Position numbers and translations under genes: made by a program | Shown: piece after piece, positions 27,301 through 40,069 of the stretch | Layout of the letters: the number at the start of each line of letters is the position of its first letter | Position numbering within the stretch: the stretch's first letter is position 1 | The notes under the pieces: model-generated | What the model was told of the DNA's origin: nothing | Database searches by the model: none | What the model saw: the letters and a program-made list of their open reading frames with translations, nothing else | Assembly (NCBI GenBank): GCA_022577435.1 | Contig: JAKOON010000012.1 | Span: 8,053,412 to 8,117,411 of the forward strand | Length of the DNA stretch: 64,000 bases | Direction: 5' to 3' | Source: Embiotoca jacksoni | Lineage: Eukaryota; Chordata; Actinopteri; Embiotocidae

Positions 27301-27835
27301 ATTACACTGAAGATCCAAATCTGTAGCTCATAGTAAGCCTATGTAGCCAACACAGAACAGTACATGTCTCACTGTGTTCTACTGATCACCAATAACACCA
27401 ACGATACTGCTGTTTTGTTTATGCTGTGTTTACCAGATGTTCACACTACGTCCTCTGACCATCATATTACCATCAAGAGAAGATAAAGACCACCCAGCTA
27501 TAGATTTAGACCTCCATCTGCCTCTCCTTTGCTTGAGGCCTCAGCAGCTTCTGCAGGTATCAGATGAACATTTTGTGTTTGTGTTAGTCAGACAAGGAGA
27601 GATTCACATTCAGGCTCATGTCTTTTTCTCTATCTGTTCCCATCTCTGCAGGTGCTGTCTTGTCTCCTGCAGGAGCAGCAGGTGGTGTTATTTTCTGCTG
27701 ATTGGGCCCGTCTCACACTGGTGGCAGAGAGCTTGTTGCTTTTTCTGCAGGTCAGCTCTAAATTGCTATCGGCAGATCGGTTAAGTGCATAGTTGTGGTA
27801 GATTGTATCTTTATTTTTATTGAATGGAATCAGAA

Positions 27836-27873
<38 letters not shown>

Positions 27874-30800
27874 AAATAAACGTTATTTGTATAGGACCTT
27901 TCATACAAGAAATGCAGCTCAAAGTGCTTCACAGCAAAATAATTACATACAGTGTTTCACATACAAAAAGATGTAAAGGAACAATTAAAAATATAGAAAA
28001 TAAATTAGATAAAACAGATAAAATGCATAAGAAACAGATAAAACGCATATAAGGGAATACAAGTGGAAAATATAAAATTGAGCAATTATGCATTTAAAGG
28101 CGCGGTAGTTCAAGTGCATGGCACGTGTAAGAGAGCTTCAAGAGTAGCTCGTTAAAAGCCGATGTAAAGAGATATGTTTTGAGCTTTCTTTTGAAAGTAT
28201 TAAATGAGCTAGCTTCCCTGATATCTACAGGTAGTTCGTTCCACAGCTTTGGAGCGTAGCTGACGAGCTGAATTCCAAATTTTCTTTCGGCTGTTGCTGG
28301 GAACCTTCCAATAAACCAGTAGCAGATGATCTCATAGTTCAGTTAGAGAGTTAGAGATGTAACTCGGTCCGAGCCCATTAAGAGCTTTGTATGTGAGGAG
28401 GAGGACCTTAAAGTCAATCGTGTGTGTTACAGGCAGCCGGTGCAGAGCAGCCAGAACTGGACTGATGTGCTCTCTCCTCTTGGTTCTGGTTAATACTCGA
28501 GCTGCAGAGTTTTGGATGAGCTGAAGTCTCTCTGTTGTTTTCCTTGGTAGGCCAGTAAAAAGTGCATCACAGTCGGCTAGAAATGAAGGCATCAATCAAC
28601 TTTTCAGCATCTGTCTGATTTATAAACGGTTGCACCATGGCGATGTTTCTCAGGTGGAAAAAATAAGTTTTGGTCACCTTGTTAATGTGGGCCTTGAAAC
28701 TTAGATCTGAGTCTAAGATTACACCCAGGCTAGATACCTCTGATCGTACCCACGGAGTTAGTTGCCCCAGATCGTTTTCTACGATTTCACTTTTGTTTTT
28801 GGGAGCGACGAGCAGAATTTCTGTTTTATCCTCGTTTAATTTTAGGAAATTATTGCTCATCCATTTATTTATTGTTAAAAGACATTCGGTGATGGATCGC
28901 ATAGCTGCATCATCGTTTGGTTCCGCGGTGATGTACAGTTGCGTATCATCTGCATAACTATGAAAACAGACTTTTTGCTCTCTAATGATGTTCCCAAGTG
29001 GCAGCATGTAGAGTGAGAACAGTGAAGGACCGAGGCAGCTTCCCTGTGTAATGGGTAATAATACTCAATCATTGTCACATAGAAGTGAGATGAAGGCAGA
29101 CTTCAGTTGGACCCCTGAGAATAGGGACGCTCTATTCACTTTTAAGAAAATAAAAGCCTTCTCTATGTTATAGCACGATATAACAAGGACAACAAAAATA
29201 AATGAATGAATTATTGATTTTATTCTCAACATATTTTTCTTTTAATTTCCTGATTCATTTTTAACAAAAGTCTTGTATAGAAAAAAAATACATCTGAATG
29301 GAGGCAACATTGAAGGTGTTGAATGCTCCATAATTATTCATCAACTATTAATCCTTCATCTTTTGATCCATACATTTGTGTTTCAATGCCAACCTGGTCT
29401 TCCTTCCAGCCTCTTTCATGGCAGCATCCATATGTTCCTGTCCTGGCCAGAAGCATGCTGGACTTTCTAATGGCTCCCACTGCCTTTCTTATGGGCTGCA
29501 ATCTCAACCACTTTGCAGAGGTTGCTGCTGTAAGTACATAACCTTCCAAATTTAAATGTCCAGCACAGGAATCTATCTGCTCATGTTAATACACACTGAC
29601 AGATATTTTTTTTTTTTTACAGACCGAAGAAATGAACAGAGAAACAAATGAGAAATTAATTTGAATCTTTTTACTCTTTTATGCAGGAAACAGATGATCT
29701 GATCTTAATTAATCTTGATAACGGGAGCGTCTCCACGTCCTCCTCTGATACTCTTGACCTACCTGACATTCCCCCAGCTGCTGCAAACTGCTTCACACAA
29801 AGGTACTTACTGTAATGACAAGAATTCTCCCAGCAAGTACTAAACTTTAATATGTAAAACCACCATCAGATACATACAATATACTGGAGACCTGAGCTGT
29901 ATATTTTTATTGATGGTTATTCTCTTAAACTAGCCTAGAGGTTTGAAGACGTATTGCTTTGTACAATGTGAACATGTTTTGCAGGTGTCAGTTATTGCAG
30001 ATACATTTTGACTTGGATCAGTGCCATCATGCAAGCTGCACAGACGTCAATGAGCAGCGGGCACAGAGGAGAGTGTGGCAACAAAACCTCAACCACGACA
30101 TCCAGAGGATTATGCTGGAGCTGATTGTCAACATATTCAGGTGCTGTGTGGACTAATATTAAGTAGGATGGCTCTCATAAATATATATTGACATTTTGTT
30201 AATATATACAGTATGTGTGTGTATTAAACAGGGATGTTAGCATTCATCTGAACTATGAACATCGAGTGTTTCACAGTGAAGAGTTCCTGAAAACCAGAGA
30301 GCCAGCCGAGCAACTTTTCTACAAGATGGTAAGCACTTTAACTTGGAACAACAAGTGATGTTTTACCTGAATGGATAACAAATTAGCTGACATACATTGC
30401 AAGGCATGGGAATGAGTGGTTATCTGAAAAGAATTAACATGTCTGTGTTGCAGGTGTTGGAGACACACATCTTCCATTCCTTCCTCAAGGATCGGCTCAA
30501 CAAGAAAATGGACAACTTTGCTAGAATGGAACTCAGCACTCGTTCTGAGACGCAGAGGTATGAAATCAAATCTATCTGATTGGCCAGTAACTGATAATAT
30601 CCATAACATTGACCACACAATATTAGAAACACCTCTTGGTATAATTTAGTACAATGCAGAACCACCACAGCCTGTAGATTTGAAAACTAAACATTTTAAC
30701 CTTCATAAAGGTAGGATTTATTGCAGGGCTGTTTTATTAGACCGTATTAGTATTATCTAGCCCTGCGATCGACTGGTGACCTCTCCAGGCTGTATCCTTC

Positions 30801-33800
30801 ACTTCTCCCAAAGTCAGCTGGGATAGGCTCCAACTCCTCCATCACCCTGTACAGGACGAAGCAGGTATAGATAATGGATGAATAGTCTTTTCTTCTTGTA
30901 TCTATTAAACTGTAAAACTAAGTGTTTGCTCAAATATATTCAGATTCAGAAGTAGTGAGGCACATGTTTATAGTAGTGGTTCTCAACTGTTCTAGCCACA
31001 GGATCCACATTGTTCGTTTCTTAATAGATCGCAACTGAAATGTTTGAGTCACTCAAATTTATTTCACAAATAGTGCAGTAAAAAAAAAAAAAAACTTAGA
31101 CTGAAAACCCAATGAAAAAAAGGAAAATGTTATCCTGAATTACAGGCATATGTATGCTTTTCAAACAAGTTGAGATTTGTGATGCTCACCAAGTTTGAAG
31201 TCTAATTTTAATTGTGAATTATGAAATATAAAGGCAGATTTACAAAGGCTCAGATTAGAGCATATACTGAAGTGACAACATTAGTTTTTCTCATTACTGT
31301 CAGGACAACACTTGACAGCAAACAGCTACTGCACACGCTCATCATTGGGAAACACATGCCCTTCAAAATAAAAGCACAGCAGTAAAAGTTCTGTAATTAC
31401 AGTGTTGCCCCCTTTTTTCATGCAGACATCTGCAACCCACTCTTGTGTCCCGACCCACCAGTTGAGAACCACTGGTGTAGAGTGAACGCAGATGCATACC
31501 AGATCACTTTAAACTACTTTTATTTCATAACATTGGACAGCATTTGGAAGTCTGCAGTCTACGGCACTGCATTGCTTTTATAATGTGTCCTCTAGGATGA
31601 AGGCTATGGTTGAAGTCCCTCGCAGACCCACCATGCAGGAGATTCAAGCCCGGAGGAGCTCCGACACAGAGAACCGGCTCAGTAAGAGACTGGGGATGAG
31701 CCTCCCCAACTTGGGAGATGACCAGACAATCAGCTTTCAAAGAAACACACTGCTCAATCGGATCGTCATGTCTGACCCTGGTGAGACTCAAGAAAAGAAT
31801 GAAACTAGTTAAAAAGACAACTTACTGATTTATTTATAGAAGGACACATTGTCAAGATATAGACCTCACTCTCCTTTCATCTTTCTCACTGTGCTTTCCC
31901 TTTTTCTCTCCCACAGCACTGAGAACATCTCCTAAGGCTGTAAAGGTGTTTAAACTCCCAGACTTCCCAGCATCTCTGTCTTTTCATTCAGTCCAAAGTT
32001 ATTACAGCGAGCTCATCCAGCAGCTTGGAAAAGCTATTTTCTCTGTCCAGAATGAGAGCTCTGCTCAGCTGGCCAGGTATTCTGTTTTTATTTTACGCTC
32101 ATCTTCCACTTGTTAGAAACAACTCTGTCTTATGCATTATTCTAAGTTGTGTATTCAACTACAAAACTCCAGTGACAACTGAAATAGTTTTCCCTCTGCA
32201 GATTCTACTACTTGCGCGGTTTCATCAACACACTGTGTTCACGACGGCTGGACGCTCTAAGTGATTTCCAGAACCTCTATAAGACCGACACTGCCATCTT
32301 CCCCACACACTTAGTTACATGGCTCGTGGACTCGCTGCACCAGGACGAGAGGCAGCAAGCCCACAGACGACCTGAACTCAAGAGACTCATCCTCAAAGTC
32401 AGTCAGCTCACACATCCATTGTTCCTTCACAAGTGGTGGTTAGAAATCAGTAGGTATGTTTGATGTCTCTGTTGGTGATTAAGGTGTGATTTTGTCTTAT
32501 CGTTCTTCATTAGATAAAGAAAGATAATGAGAAGTCGATGGTGCAGCCTGATGACCACGTCAAGAAGTTTGCACTCCCCCGGAAGCCTCTGCATCAGGAT
32601 GAGTTTGTGCGTTGCGTTCAAGAGTGTGGGATTGTTAAGGATGTAGCAACCATACACCGTTTGTTTGATGCTCTCACTGATGGTAAGTGAGGACAGGAAG
32701 GCTCATGTATTTAGGATAGTGATTTTGTATGAGTTTATAATTGTATATAACCCTGTAACACAGTCCCCTCCAATTTAAAACTTCTGAGCACTGTAACCTG
32801 CAATATAAGCTGAGCAAAAATGTGGTACTGATTCAAGTTCCAAATGAAAATCAATGATTGATAAATGTTCAAGACTTTTTTCAAGGTCCTTCTGTAAGAT
32901 GAGCTCTGAGCTGACATGCTGGACACAGAAGTGACTTAACAGTAATTATTCTGTCCAGCAGCATTACTGGAAATAATTCTTAATCGATTACAGTGGCTGC
33001 CATCATGGTCGACTGGAGGAGCTGTCAGATGATTGGTTACACTCCTTAAACACTCTGTAGAAGGAGATTACACTCTGTAGAGCATGTTCCCTTTTCCAAA
33101 CAAACAAATCAAAGAACCTGCTATCCACCTCGGCTTTATTGGCATTTAATTATTGAATCTTTCAGGCTCATAGTTTTGGTTTTACAGCCAGTACTTTTAC
33201 TGTTTTGGTTCATTCGTATTTCTCTTTTCTTGCCCGGTACCAAAAGGCCAAGTTTATGTCTAACTGGTAAATAAAACAGAGGTGAAAGGTGAATAAATAT
33301 TGGACTTACATCTACTATGAAGCCAGAAACATCACTGATCACTAAATGCTGATCATTCTGTTTACCTGTTGGGTGTGAAAATGAGTGACTGCTGCTCTGA
33401 TCATTTGCTTTAGTCTTGGAACACAACAATGGACAACAATGAGCAACCTTCTGATTTTGATATCAGTCAGAAACATCATCAGCAAAAGAAGATAAGATGC
33501 CTTTTCAATTTTCTGAAAGAAAATAACTGTTACAAGAGCGTAGTCTGTCCAATGTAGCAATTCAAAGGAAAATGGACTCGCTGTGAAATCTCAGATCATT
33601 AGAAATCACCAGACAAAACGGAGTCCATGTCATGTGATAAGGGTCACAAAATAAGTTTAAAGTTGTGAGCTCATGGCGTCGTGCTCTACTGACAAATTTG
33701 CCACTTAACTGAAAGTCTTTGAACTTTCTTTTGAACAACTGGTTTTCCCTATCTTTGTTTAGGTTTTTGTCTGATGTTAAAGGCAATCATGCAAGGAACT

Positions 33801-36800
33801 GGAAGGGTACTGAACACTGAAGTGAATGCCTTTTTATTGTTTACTAGGAGTTTTTTTTTTTTTATCACAACATTTTGTGGATCCTTGTGAACTCAGATGG
33901 TCACTTAGAAACACATGAAGAACAATAAACACTATTCTGAGATATCTGGGGTTGAATGTGGAACTAAATCTGGCCCTGTGAGTGTGTTTATGTTCCTTTT
34001 TTTCATGGTTTTTCCCCTTAATGTGTCAACTTGTGTCTTTGTCTTTTTTATATTTGACTGTTTGTACCGAGTGATATACTGACACACCTTTAATTTTTTT
34101 GTTCCAGGGAAACCAAAGCTGGTGAACCCTGAACTCTTTAGAGTCTTCTACACCTTCTGGAAGGACATGGAGGATGAAGCCCAAGACGTCAACCTGCCCT
34201 CTGAGGTCATCAACCACCTTGACAATAGTGAATGTGTCTACAAGTTATCGTCTTGTGTCAAGACCTCACGTGGCGTTGGTAAAATCGCCATGACGCAGAA
34301 ACGTCTGTTTTTGCTTACCGAGGGACAACCCGGCTTCCTGGATATCACAAAGTTCAGAGACATACAGGTCAAGTGGCTTTAATCCGTTTTTTCACAAGTT
34401 GCTTTCTGCACTCTTATTTAAATGAATAATTCCCCTCGTCTCTCTGCAGGAAGTGAAGATTACCTCGGCTCCTTTTCTACTTCTTCGTATTCCTTCCCTT
34501 CGTATTCAGACCTCCGGCAGGCCTGAGGTTTTTGAGGCCAACCTGAAGACAGAGACTGAACTCTGGAACCTTGTGGTCAAAGAGATGTGTGCTGGACGCA
34601 AGATAGCCGACCAGCACAAGGTACAACAAAGGATCTAAAAAAATGTGAACAGTCCTGACCCTTGTAGGTTCAGTAATACTATAATACATATTATTATGTA
34701 TAATAACAAAAGGATTTGACGAAAAAAACTAAAAAAAATTCAGCACTGCTTTCACAAACTGCACAGCTATACAGTAGAATGTGCAGAATCGAGTGATGCA
34801 GCAGTCATCTTGTAATGTACACAGACTCACTGGGGTTGTTGATTGTGTTCAACCACGTCCATATCCTCTCCACTTATATACCCAAACTGTATCCCATACT
34901 CTATTGGCCCACTTGGTAAATTTATCTATCAGAGCTGAACAATTGTAAACTGTGTCCTGTTATCAGTCTTAAATTTGTCAGTCATACCTGTCACAGGTAC
35001 ATTGAATATTAAGAGGGCGTTGTGCCTTCTCTCCCTGGCTCAGCTGCTTCCTACAGTATAATGTATGTATGTTGTTTATACTATACAGTCTATATATCTT
35101 AGTGATTAAGTTACTGATTGTTATTGTGCTTAGCGTCAATGTACTCAGATTTTATTTACATCTATCTCACTTTACGTCTCTCCAGGACCCTCAGTATATG
35201 ATTCAGGCTCTGACGAACGTCCTGTTAATGGATGCTGTCATGGGCTGCCTGCAGACTCAGAGGTCTATCACTGCTGCTTCAAAGCTGGCTTACTTTGACA
35301 AAATCAAAAATGAAGGTCTGGGCTCACTCTTGCACTGCTTCTTCTGTATTTTCATTCATAAATAGTGTGATTTTTACACAGTTTAGAAAACATAAATATC
35401 CCTTTATTTATAGACTTTGTGATTTTAAACATCTCAGTTGTCATTATCCCTTGTATAGTTGCAACTAATCTAACAGTTCACTGGGACTAACCGTTTGGCT
35501 CATGATTGTTTCTATTATGAATATCACTATAATGTGATTATTGTATGGTAATCTGGTCTTCAAAAAGGCAGAAAACAGTGCAGAAAATGTTCATGAGAAT
35601 GCAAAGTTGATGTTGCGCAAACAAAAGTCCAAAGCCTAAAGATATGCAGTTTACTTTGTCGTCATACAAAGAAAAGCATCAAATCCTTGCTGTTGAGAAG
35701 CTGGAATTTAAGAATATTTTGCCTTCTTGCTTAATAACAACAACAACTTGATTTATCAACTAATTGTTTCAGCTCAAGTTCTTTCCCTCTCCTTCTCTAC
35801 CTATTGTGTTTCTCGCTGTACCCTTCCACATTGTACGTTTTTAGTAATCGTATGTGTTTGTCTGTGACCAGTGCCTATGATGGTGTCTAAAACTACCTCA
35901 GAAACTCTAAAACACAAGATCAACCCCTCCCAGGACCTTGCTGAACCTCAGACTGTACATGTGCTGCTATACACGCCAGGTATCAGTTGTAGCATTTTGT
36001 AATTGATTATTTTTCTGATGAATATCAGTTTTTATTTCTTGAATGATTTTTATTTATCCTGAAAATATTCAAATGTATGTAATCTGTTAATACTGGACCA
36101 GTGTGTTAAAGATTATACATGACAGTAAAGAAACAAAACTAGAGAACAAGTAGACATCCCCTATATGTTGTTGTCAAGGGTTGTCTTTAAAACCAAGAGT
36201 TTCAGGCTGGATATTTTCCAGTTGTCTTGTCATTGATAATAATTGTCTTTCACAGTTCAAAGCAGCACAGATGTAGAGAGAATCAGTTTCTGTGCTTAGT
36301 GTTAATTAGTGTTGACAAGCTCAATTGTTGTCTGAGGGGAGAGATGGTCATGTGCCTCACATTTTCTGTAAGCTTTATCCTCTCTTTTTAAGAAACTGCA
36401 TAGCTGTATGTCTGCTGTGCACAGATTGTTTCAGTCACAAGCCACCATCTGTCAAAAGATGTCAAGTTGTCCTAATGAGCATTCCTGTCAGAGAAAGGAC
36501 AAGAGGAAAGCAAGAGGAAAAAGGGGGAAAGTTTTCAGTAACTGTGTGGGGGATTGGTCTCGTTCTGTGCATAAATCTGCATTGAATTGTAAATTAGACT
36601 CTGGTCTGTTGTTTTCCAGCTCAGCTGGTTACATTTTATAGTTTTACATGTGTCAGCATTAGAACCTAATATTTAAATGCAACTGTGAGCCTCTGTGCAC
36701 ATGTATACTTTGTTAATGTTTCTCAAGTGAAACCTATCCACATAACCTGATTAGTCTGAGTACTAACCGGCAGTATATTTTGTTACTCTTATTCGTTTAC

Positions 36801-37341
36801 AGTGGGATATTGAACAAAAGCTACCGATCAGGTTTGAAAATGTAACAGAGTTGGAAAAATGTAATAGCAGTAGTAATGCAGATAAACAACATTGTAAGAA
36901 GTGGTTAGGTTGAGAGTAACACACCAAAACAGTAACTGAAGTATGCTATGACACTGGAGGTGTGTTAAGGTGTAACTTATTTCTATCAAACACCATGTCA
37001 AAAATCTGTTTGGAAAAATAAGAAATGTAAATGACTCCTTTATATGTATTTATTGCTATTGGTCCAGTCTGTCTAAAACAGAGAAGAGAGTGGATCTCCA
37101 CCTGCTTAACTCTAGAGCCTATGCTCTCTTACCTTTCCTTTGTTTCCATTTCATCTCAGGTCAGTTGACTTGCGATGACTCCAAGGATGAGATGAACCCA
37201 AAGCTGTGGGTGGCTCTCAGTGGGGGCAAAGTGGTCGTATTTGACGCAGCTAGCTGGTCCATGCTGGAGGACTGCATCCAGGTTGGAGAGTCGCAGCTGG
37301 TGAGAGCAGACAAGCTGTACTCAACTGTTAGGAGTTATTTA

Positions 37342-37408
<67 letters not shown>

Positions 37409-40038
37409 AAAGAGTCGTATAACTGTTGGTTATGTTGCATTGTGGGTACACAGGTTTTTACAAAGAACAATGATGTGTGTAATTAAAAACGGATACTTTT
37501 GCTTATAAACTGCCCATCGTGAGTCAATTTTAAGAGTGCAATGCTCGTTCGGTGAAGTACTCCATAATGAAATTCATATATTTAACAAATGACATATATT
37601 TAACAAACTACAACATCAAGCCACTACATGCATAATGGGTATGTGAATGCAGGATATTTAATATTATTGTGAAAGAAAAGGAGGGACAAATGACAAATCT
37701 TACAGATCATCAGGTGAAATCTGCCACTTTGTGTTTTTTGATGCAAAGTTATGTTCAAATTCTATACTTTAATACTCTTATATGTCAAGTTCACACTGTT
37801 TTGATAAAACTTAGTAACGTATACAGTAATGTATGTACATTTCCAAATTTCCTCCCATTCATAAAATGTTTTGCATCTCTGCTGATATTTGTCATATTTT
37901 TTGAATTTCCTGAGACCCCCATAAATAATTGTGCATACTGTACATTTAAACTGTCTACTTACAAATGTACTATATATACAGTTATACTGTTTTGGAGTCC
38001 GCAAGGTTACAATTTTCTGAGGGCAGTGAAACTGAGATCCCCTGGCATGTCATCCTCTTTGTAGAACTGCATGATGGGACTGGTCCAGGAGCAGGTGTGG
38101 ATCGGCTCGCAGGACTCTGTGATCTACATCATCGACACTCACAGCATGTCCTGCAACAAACAACTGACTGAGCACAGACATGAGGTGACCGGCCTCTCAG
38201 TGGACACCAGAGATCAACACAACAGGTAGAGACATGATTATTTGTAGTTGACATTAAACAACTGAATGAACAGTAAATATATTTTATATGAAGGTGATAC
38301 TCGATGAACACGTTGCTGCACTTAATCTGGGGTTTCTCTCTTTCCCAGTCAGTTGACATACTCCTGCAGCTGTGACGGGATGATCCTGCAGTGGGACTCG
38401 TCCAGCCTTAAAGTGAAGCGACAGTTCCACCTCAGCTGTGACCATCTCTCCTCGATACAGATCCATGATGGCATCCTGTGGTGCTGTAAGTACACAATTT
38501 CCTTGTTTGATTTCTAATCTTAAAATAGTTTGAGCTCATTTAATTCATTCATTCATGTGTATGTTTATTGGTATAATTACTGCACCCTCAGTGAGGTAAG
38601 TGTACGCACTCCACTTCTTCAATGAGTTTGTCTCCTTTAATAGTGCCTACACATTACTTCTAAATGCATTTGGCCAACAAAAAAAGACACTGATTTGTGT
38701 AATAGAAGTGTGTATGTCTGTGCAGGTTGTGGTGACAGCATTGTCGAACTGAAAAAGACTGGGACACCACAAAGAAGGATCACTCTTACTGATGACCTAC
38801 GGAGCATGTCCAGTAGCTTCAGCAGCTTCGTCGTCATACCAGAGGTGACTTTGCAATCATCGACTAATAAGTCAATCAATTACGGAAATCAATAGTCATT
38901 CAGTGGTTTAATAAGTCAGTTTGTGGTTCAATTCACACCTGTCAGTCAGTGAATGAGACAAGTTTGGCATTTACATTGTAGCTGGAACAAGTTGGAACCA
39001 CCGAAACTGAGGAACTCAAGTATTTACTGACATTTCCTTAAATAGAGAGATAGAGATGCAGTGTAATTATTATGGCTGCCATAAAGACTTGCTTACTCAA
39101 GATAAAATGCATTTTGTCAGCGTTTGACGTTATCATAATGTTTATATGATCTAAAAGTATACATGTGACTTCACAGTTTTGTGTGTGTGTTCCAGCGAGA
39201 GCAGCTGTGGACAGGCTGTGCAGACTCTGCGGAGTTGTGTCTCTGGCACACAAACAACCCCAGCCATCCATCCAAAAGAATCTTGCTGCCAGGCACTTCA
39301 GGAGTCACCTGTATGATTCGAGTCAAAGACCAGGTGGGCTATTTTAACATGTCAGGTCACACATTTATCTTGTCACCATTTCAATGAATATCTATTGGTA
39401 CTATTATTGATTATTGCTGTTGTTGTAATTGGCATGTCTTACGAATAGTGTGTAAAATATAGTTTAATTAGATTATCAATTAAATTACTTTGATAGAAAA
39501 ATAATCAGCACTGTTGCACCAAACTTCTTTGATAATGAAATTATGAATGTTTAACCAATATTTCCCTCATTGTCTGATGTCTGTTGATTTTAGTCTGTTT
39601 TTAATCTACAGATTAATCAACAATTAAATGACTCATTATTTGCAGCCGTAATATGCTGTTATTATAAAGAGGAGCCTGGAAAGAACAAGAAGTACCGTGT
39701 ATCAAAATTTGTTTTTCCGCTTTGAATCGATGTTGCTCGTCGACAACCGTTTAGTCTTTTATTTCCACATTGTGTCTTATCAATTGCTACCTTTCCTTGA
39801 TGCCCTCTTATCCTCTCAGATCTGGTTGGGCTGCTGTGGACAGGCCGGTGTTGGGGGTCAGTGTGACGGTCAGCTGAGAAGCCAGCTATTGGTAGTGGAC
39901 CCAGAAAACCACACAGTGGCAAAGGAGCTGCATGCCCACTCAGACAGCATCCAGGCGCTCTGCTCTGCGGAGGATCGCTACATCCTGAGTGGCTCTGCAC
40001 GCCTTGATGGCAAGATCGCCATCTGGAAGGTAGAGTAG
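24353..40038 (+). CDS. dennd3: DENN domain-containing protein 3 (Rab12 GEF)
   Basis: Exons: 24353-24436, 25565-25769, 25853-25945, 26429-26544, 26767-26891, 27141-27252, 27437-27556, 27652-27750, 29410-29529, 29687-29802, 29985-30140, 30232-30328, 30454-30557, 31596-31780, 31917-32076, 32202-32397, 32514-32682, 34108-34367, 34450-34620, 35186-35315, 35872-35979, 37160-37299, 38065-38225, 38349-38485, 38726-38844, 39196-39333, 39820-40038; 1279 aa. Exchange factor for Rab12, activated in autophagy by ULK phosphorylation in mammals. Tripartite DENN region at about residues 65-490 (LPQLCFPGG, FHFLVFTDVFGNRTHGVVLQ, HPYVPVLARSMLDFLMAP, FLMGCNLNHF). A Ser/Arg-rich linker follows at about 516-575. 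The PHenn-type region lies at about 750-895, and C-terminal WD40 repeats at about 976-1279 (LWVALSGGKVVVFDA, VWIGSQDSVIYIIDT, LWTGCADSAELCLWHTN, YILSGSARLDGKIAIWK). ATG 24353 has a strong context (G at -3 and +4). AATAAA at 40064 lies only 26 bases after the stop; a later site is possible. Confidence 0.95.
27836..27872. repeat. (AAT)n microsatellite at a LINE tail
   Basis: About twelve AAT/TAA units, exactly abutting the 3' end of the antisense LINE that follows. It is probably the element's own tail. Confidence 0.95.
27873..29070 (-). mobile_element. 5'-truncated L2/CR1-like LINE, broken reverse transcriptase
   Basis: On the minus strand, the second half of a non-LTR reverse transcriptase: TQGSCLGPSLFSLYMLPLG, then HSYADDTQLYI with the catalytic YADD, WMSNNFLKLNEDKTEILLV, SLGVILDSDLSFKAHI, KTYFFHLRNIA, and after a frameshift LQLIQNSAARVLTRTKRR and LLLTYKALNGLGPSYI. 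The frame breaks near 28580, where the usual SSRLDYC segment is damaged, consistent with a deletion of about 8 bases. Upstream of about 29060 the frame is lost. The 3' UTR ends at the (AAT)n run. It lies antisense in the dennd3 intron between 27750 and 29410. L2-like by overall recognition; the exact clade would need a tree. Confidence 0.85.
30759..30885 (+). mobile_element. SINE-like 3' fragment
   Basis: Contains the widespread fish repeat landmarks CCCTGCGATCGACTGGTGAC, then CTCTCCAGGCTGTATCC, CAGCTGGGATAGGCTCCA and a final ATAATGGATGAATAG. The tRNA-like head is missing. In dennd3 intron, sense orientation. Confidence 0.7.
30974..31474. mobile_element. non-autonomous hAT-like DNA transposon (MITE)
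   Basis: The left end TAGTGGTTCTCAACTG and the right end CAGTTGAGAACCACTG are inverted repeats of about 15 bases, typical of hAT elements. Flanks give an imperfect 8-base target duplication, GTTTATAG (30966-30973) and GTGTAGAG (31475-31482), 6 of 8 matching. About 500 bases long with no transposase frame. In dennd3 intron before the exon at 31596. Confidence 0.78.
37344..37407. repeat. (TG)n microsatellite just after a dennd3 donor
   Basis: About 32 TG units starting 44 bases after the donor at 37300 of the first WD40-coding exon. Confidence 0.97.
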
Positions 40039-40069
40039 GGAACTGAGACAGACAAATTAATAGAATAAA

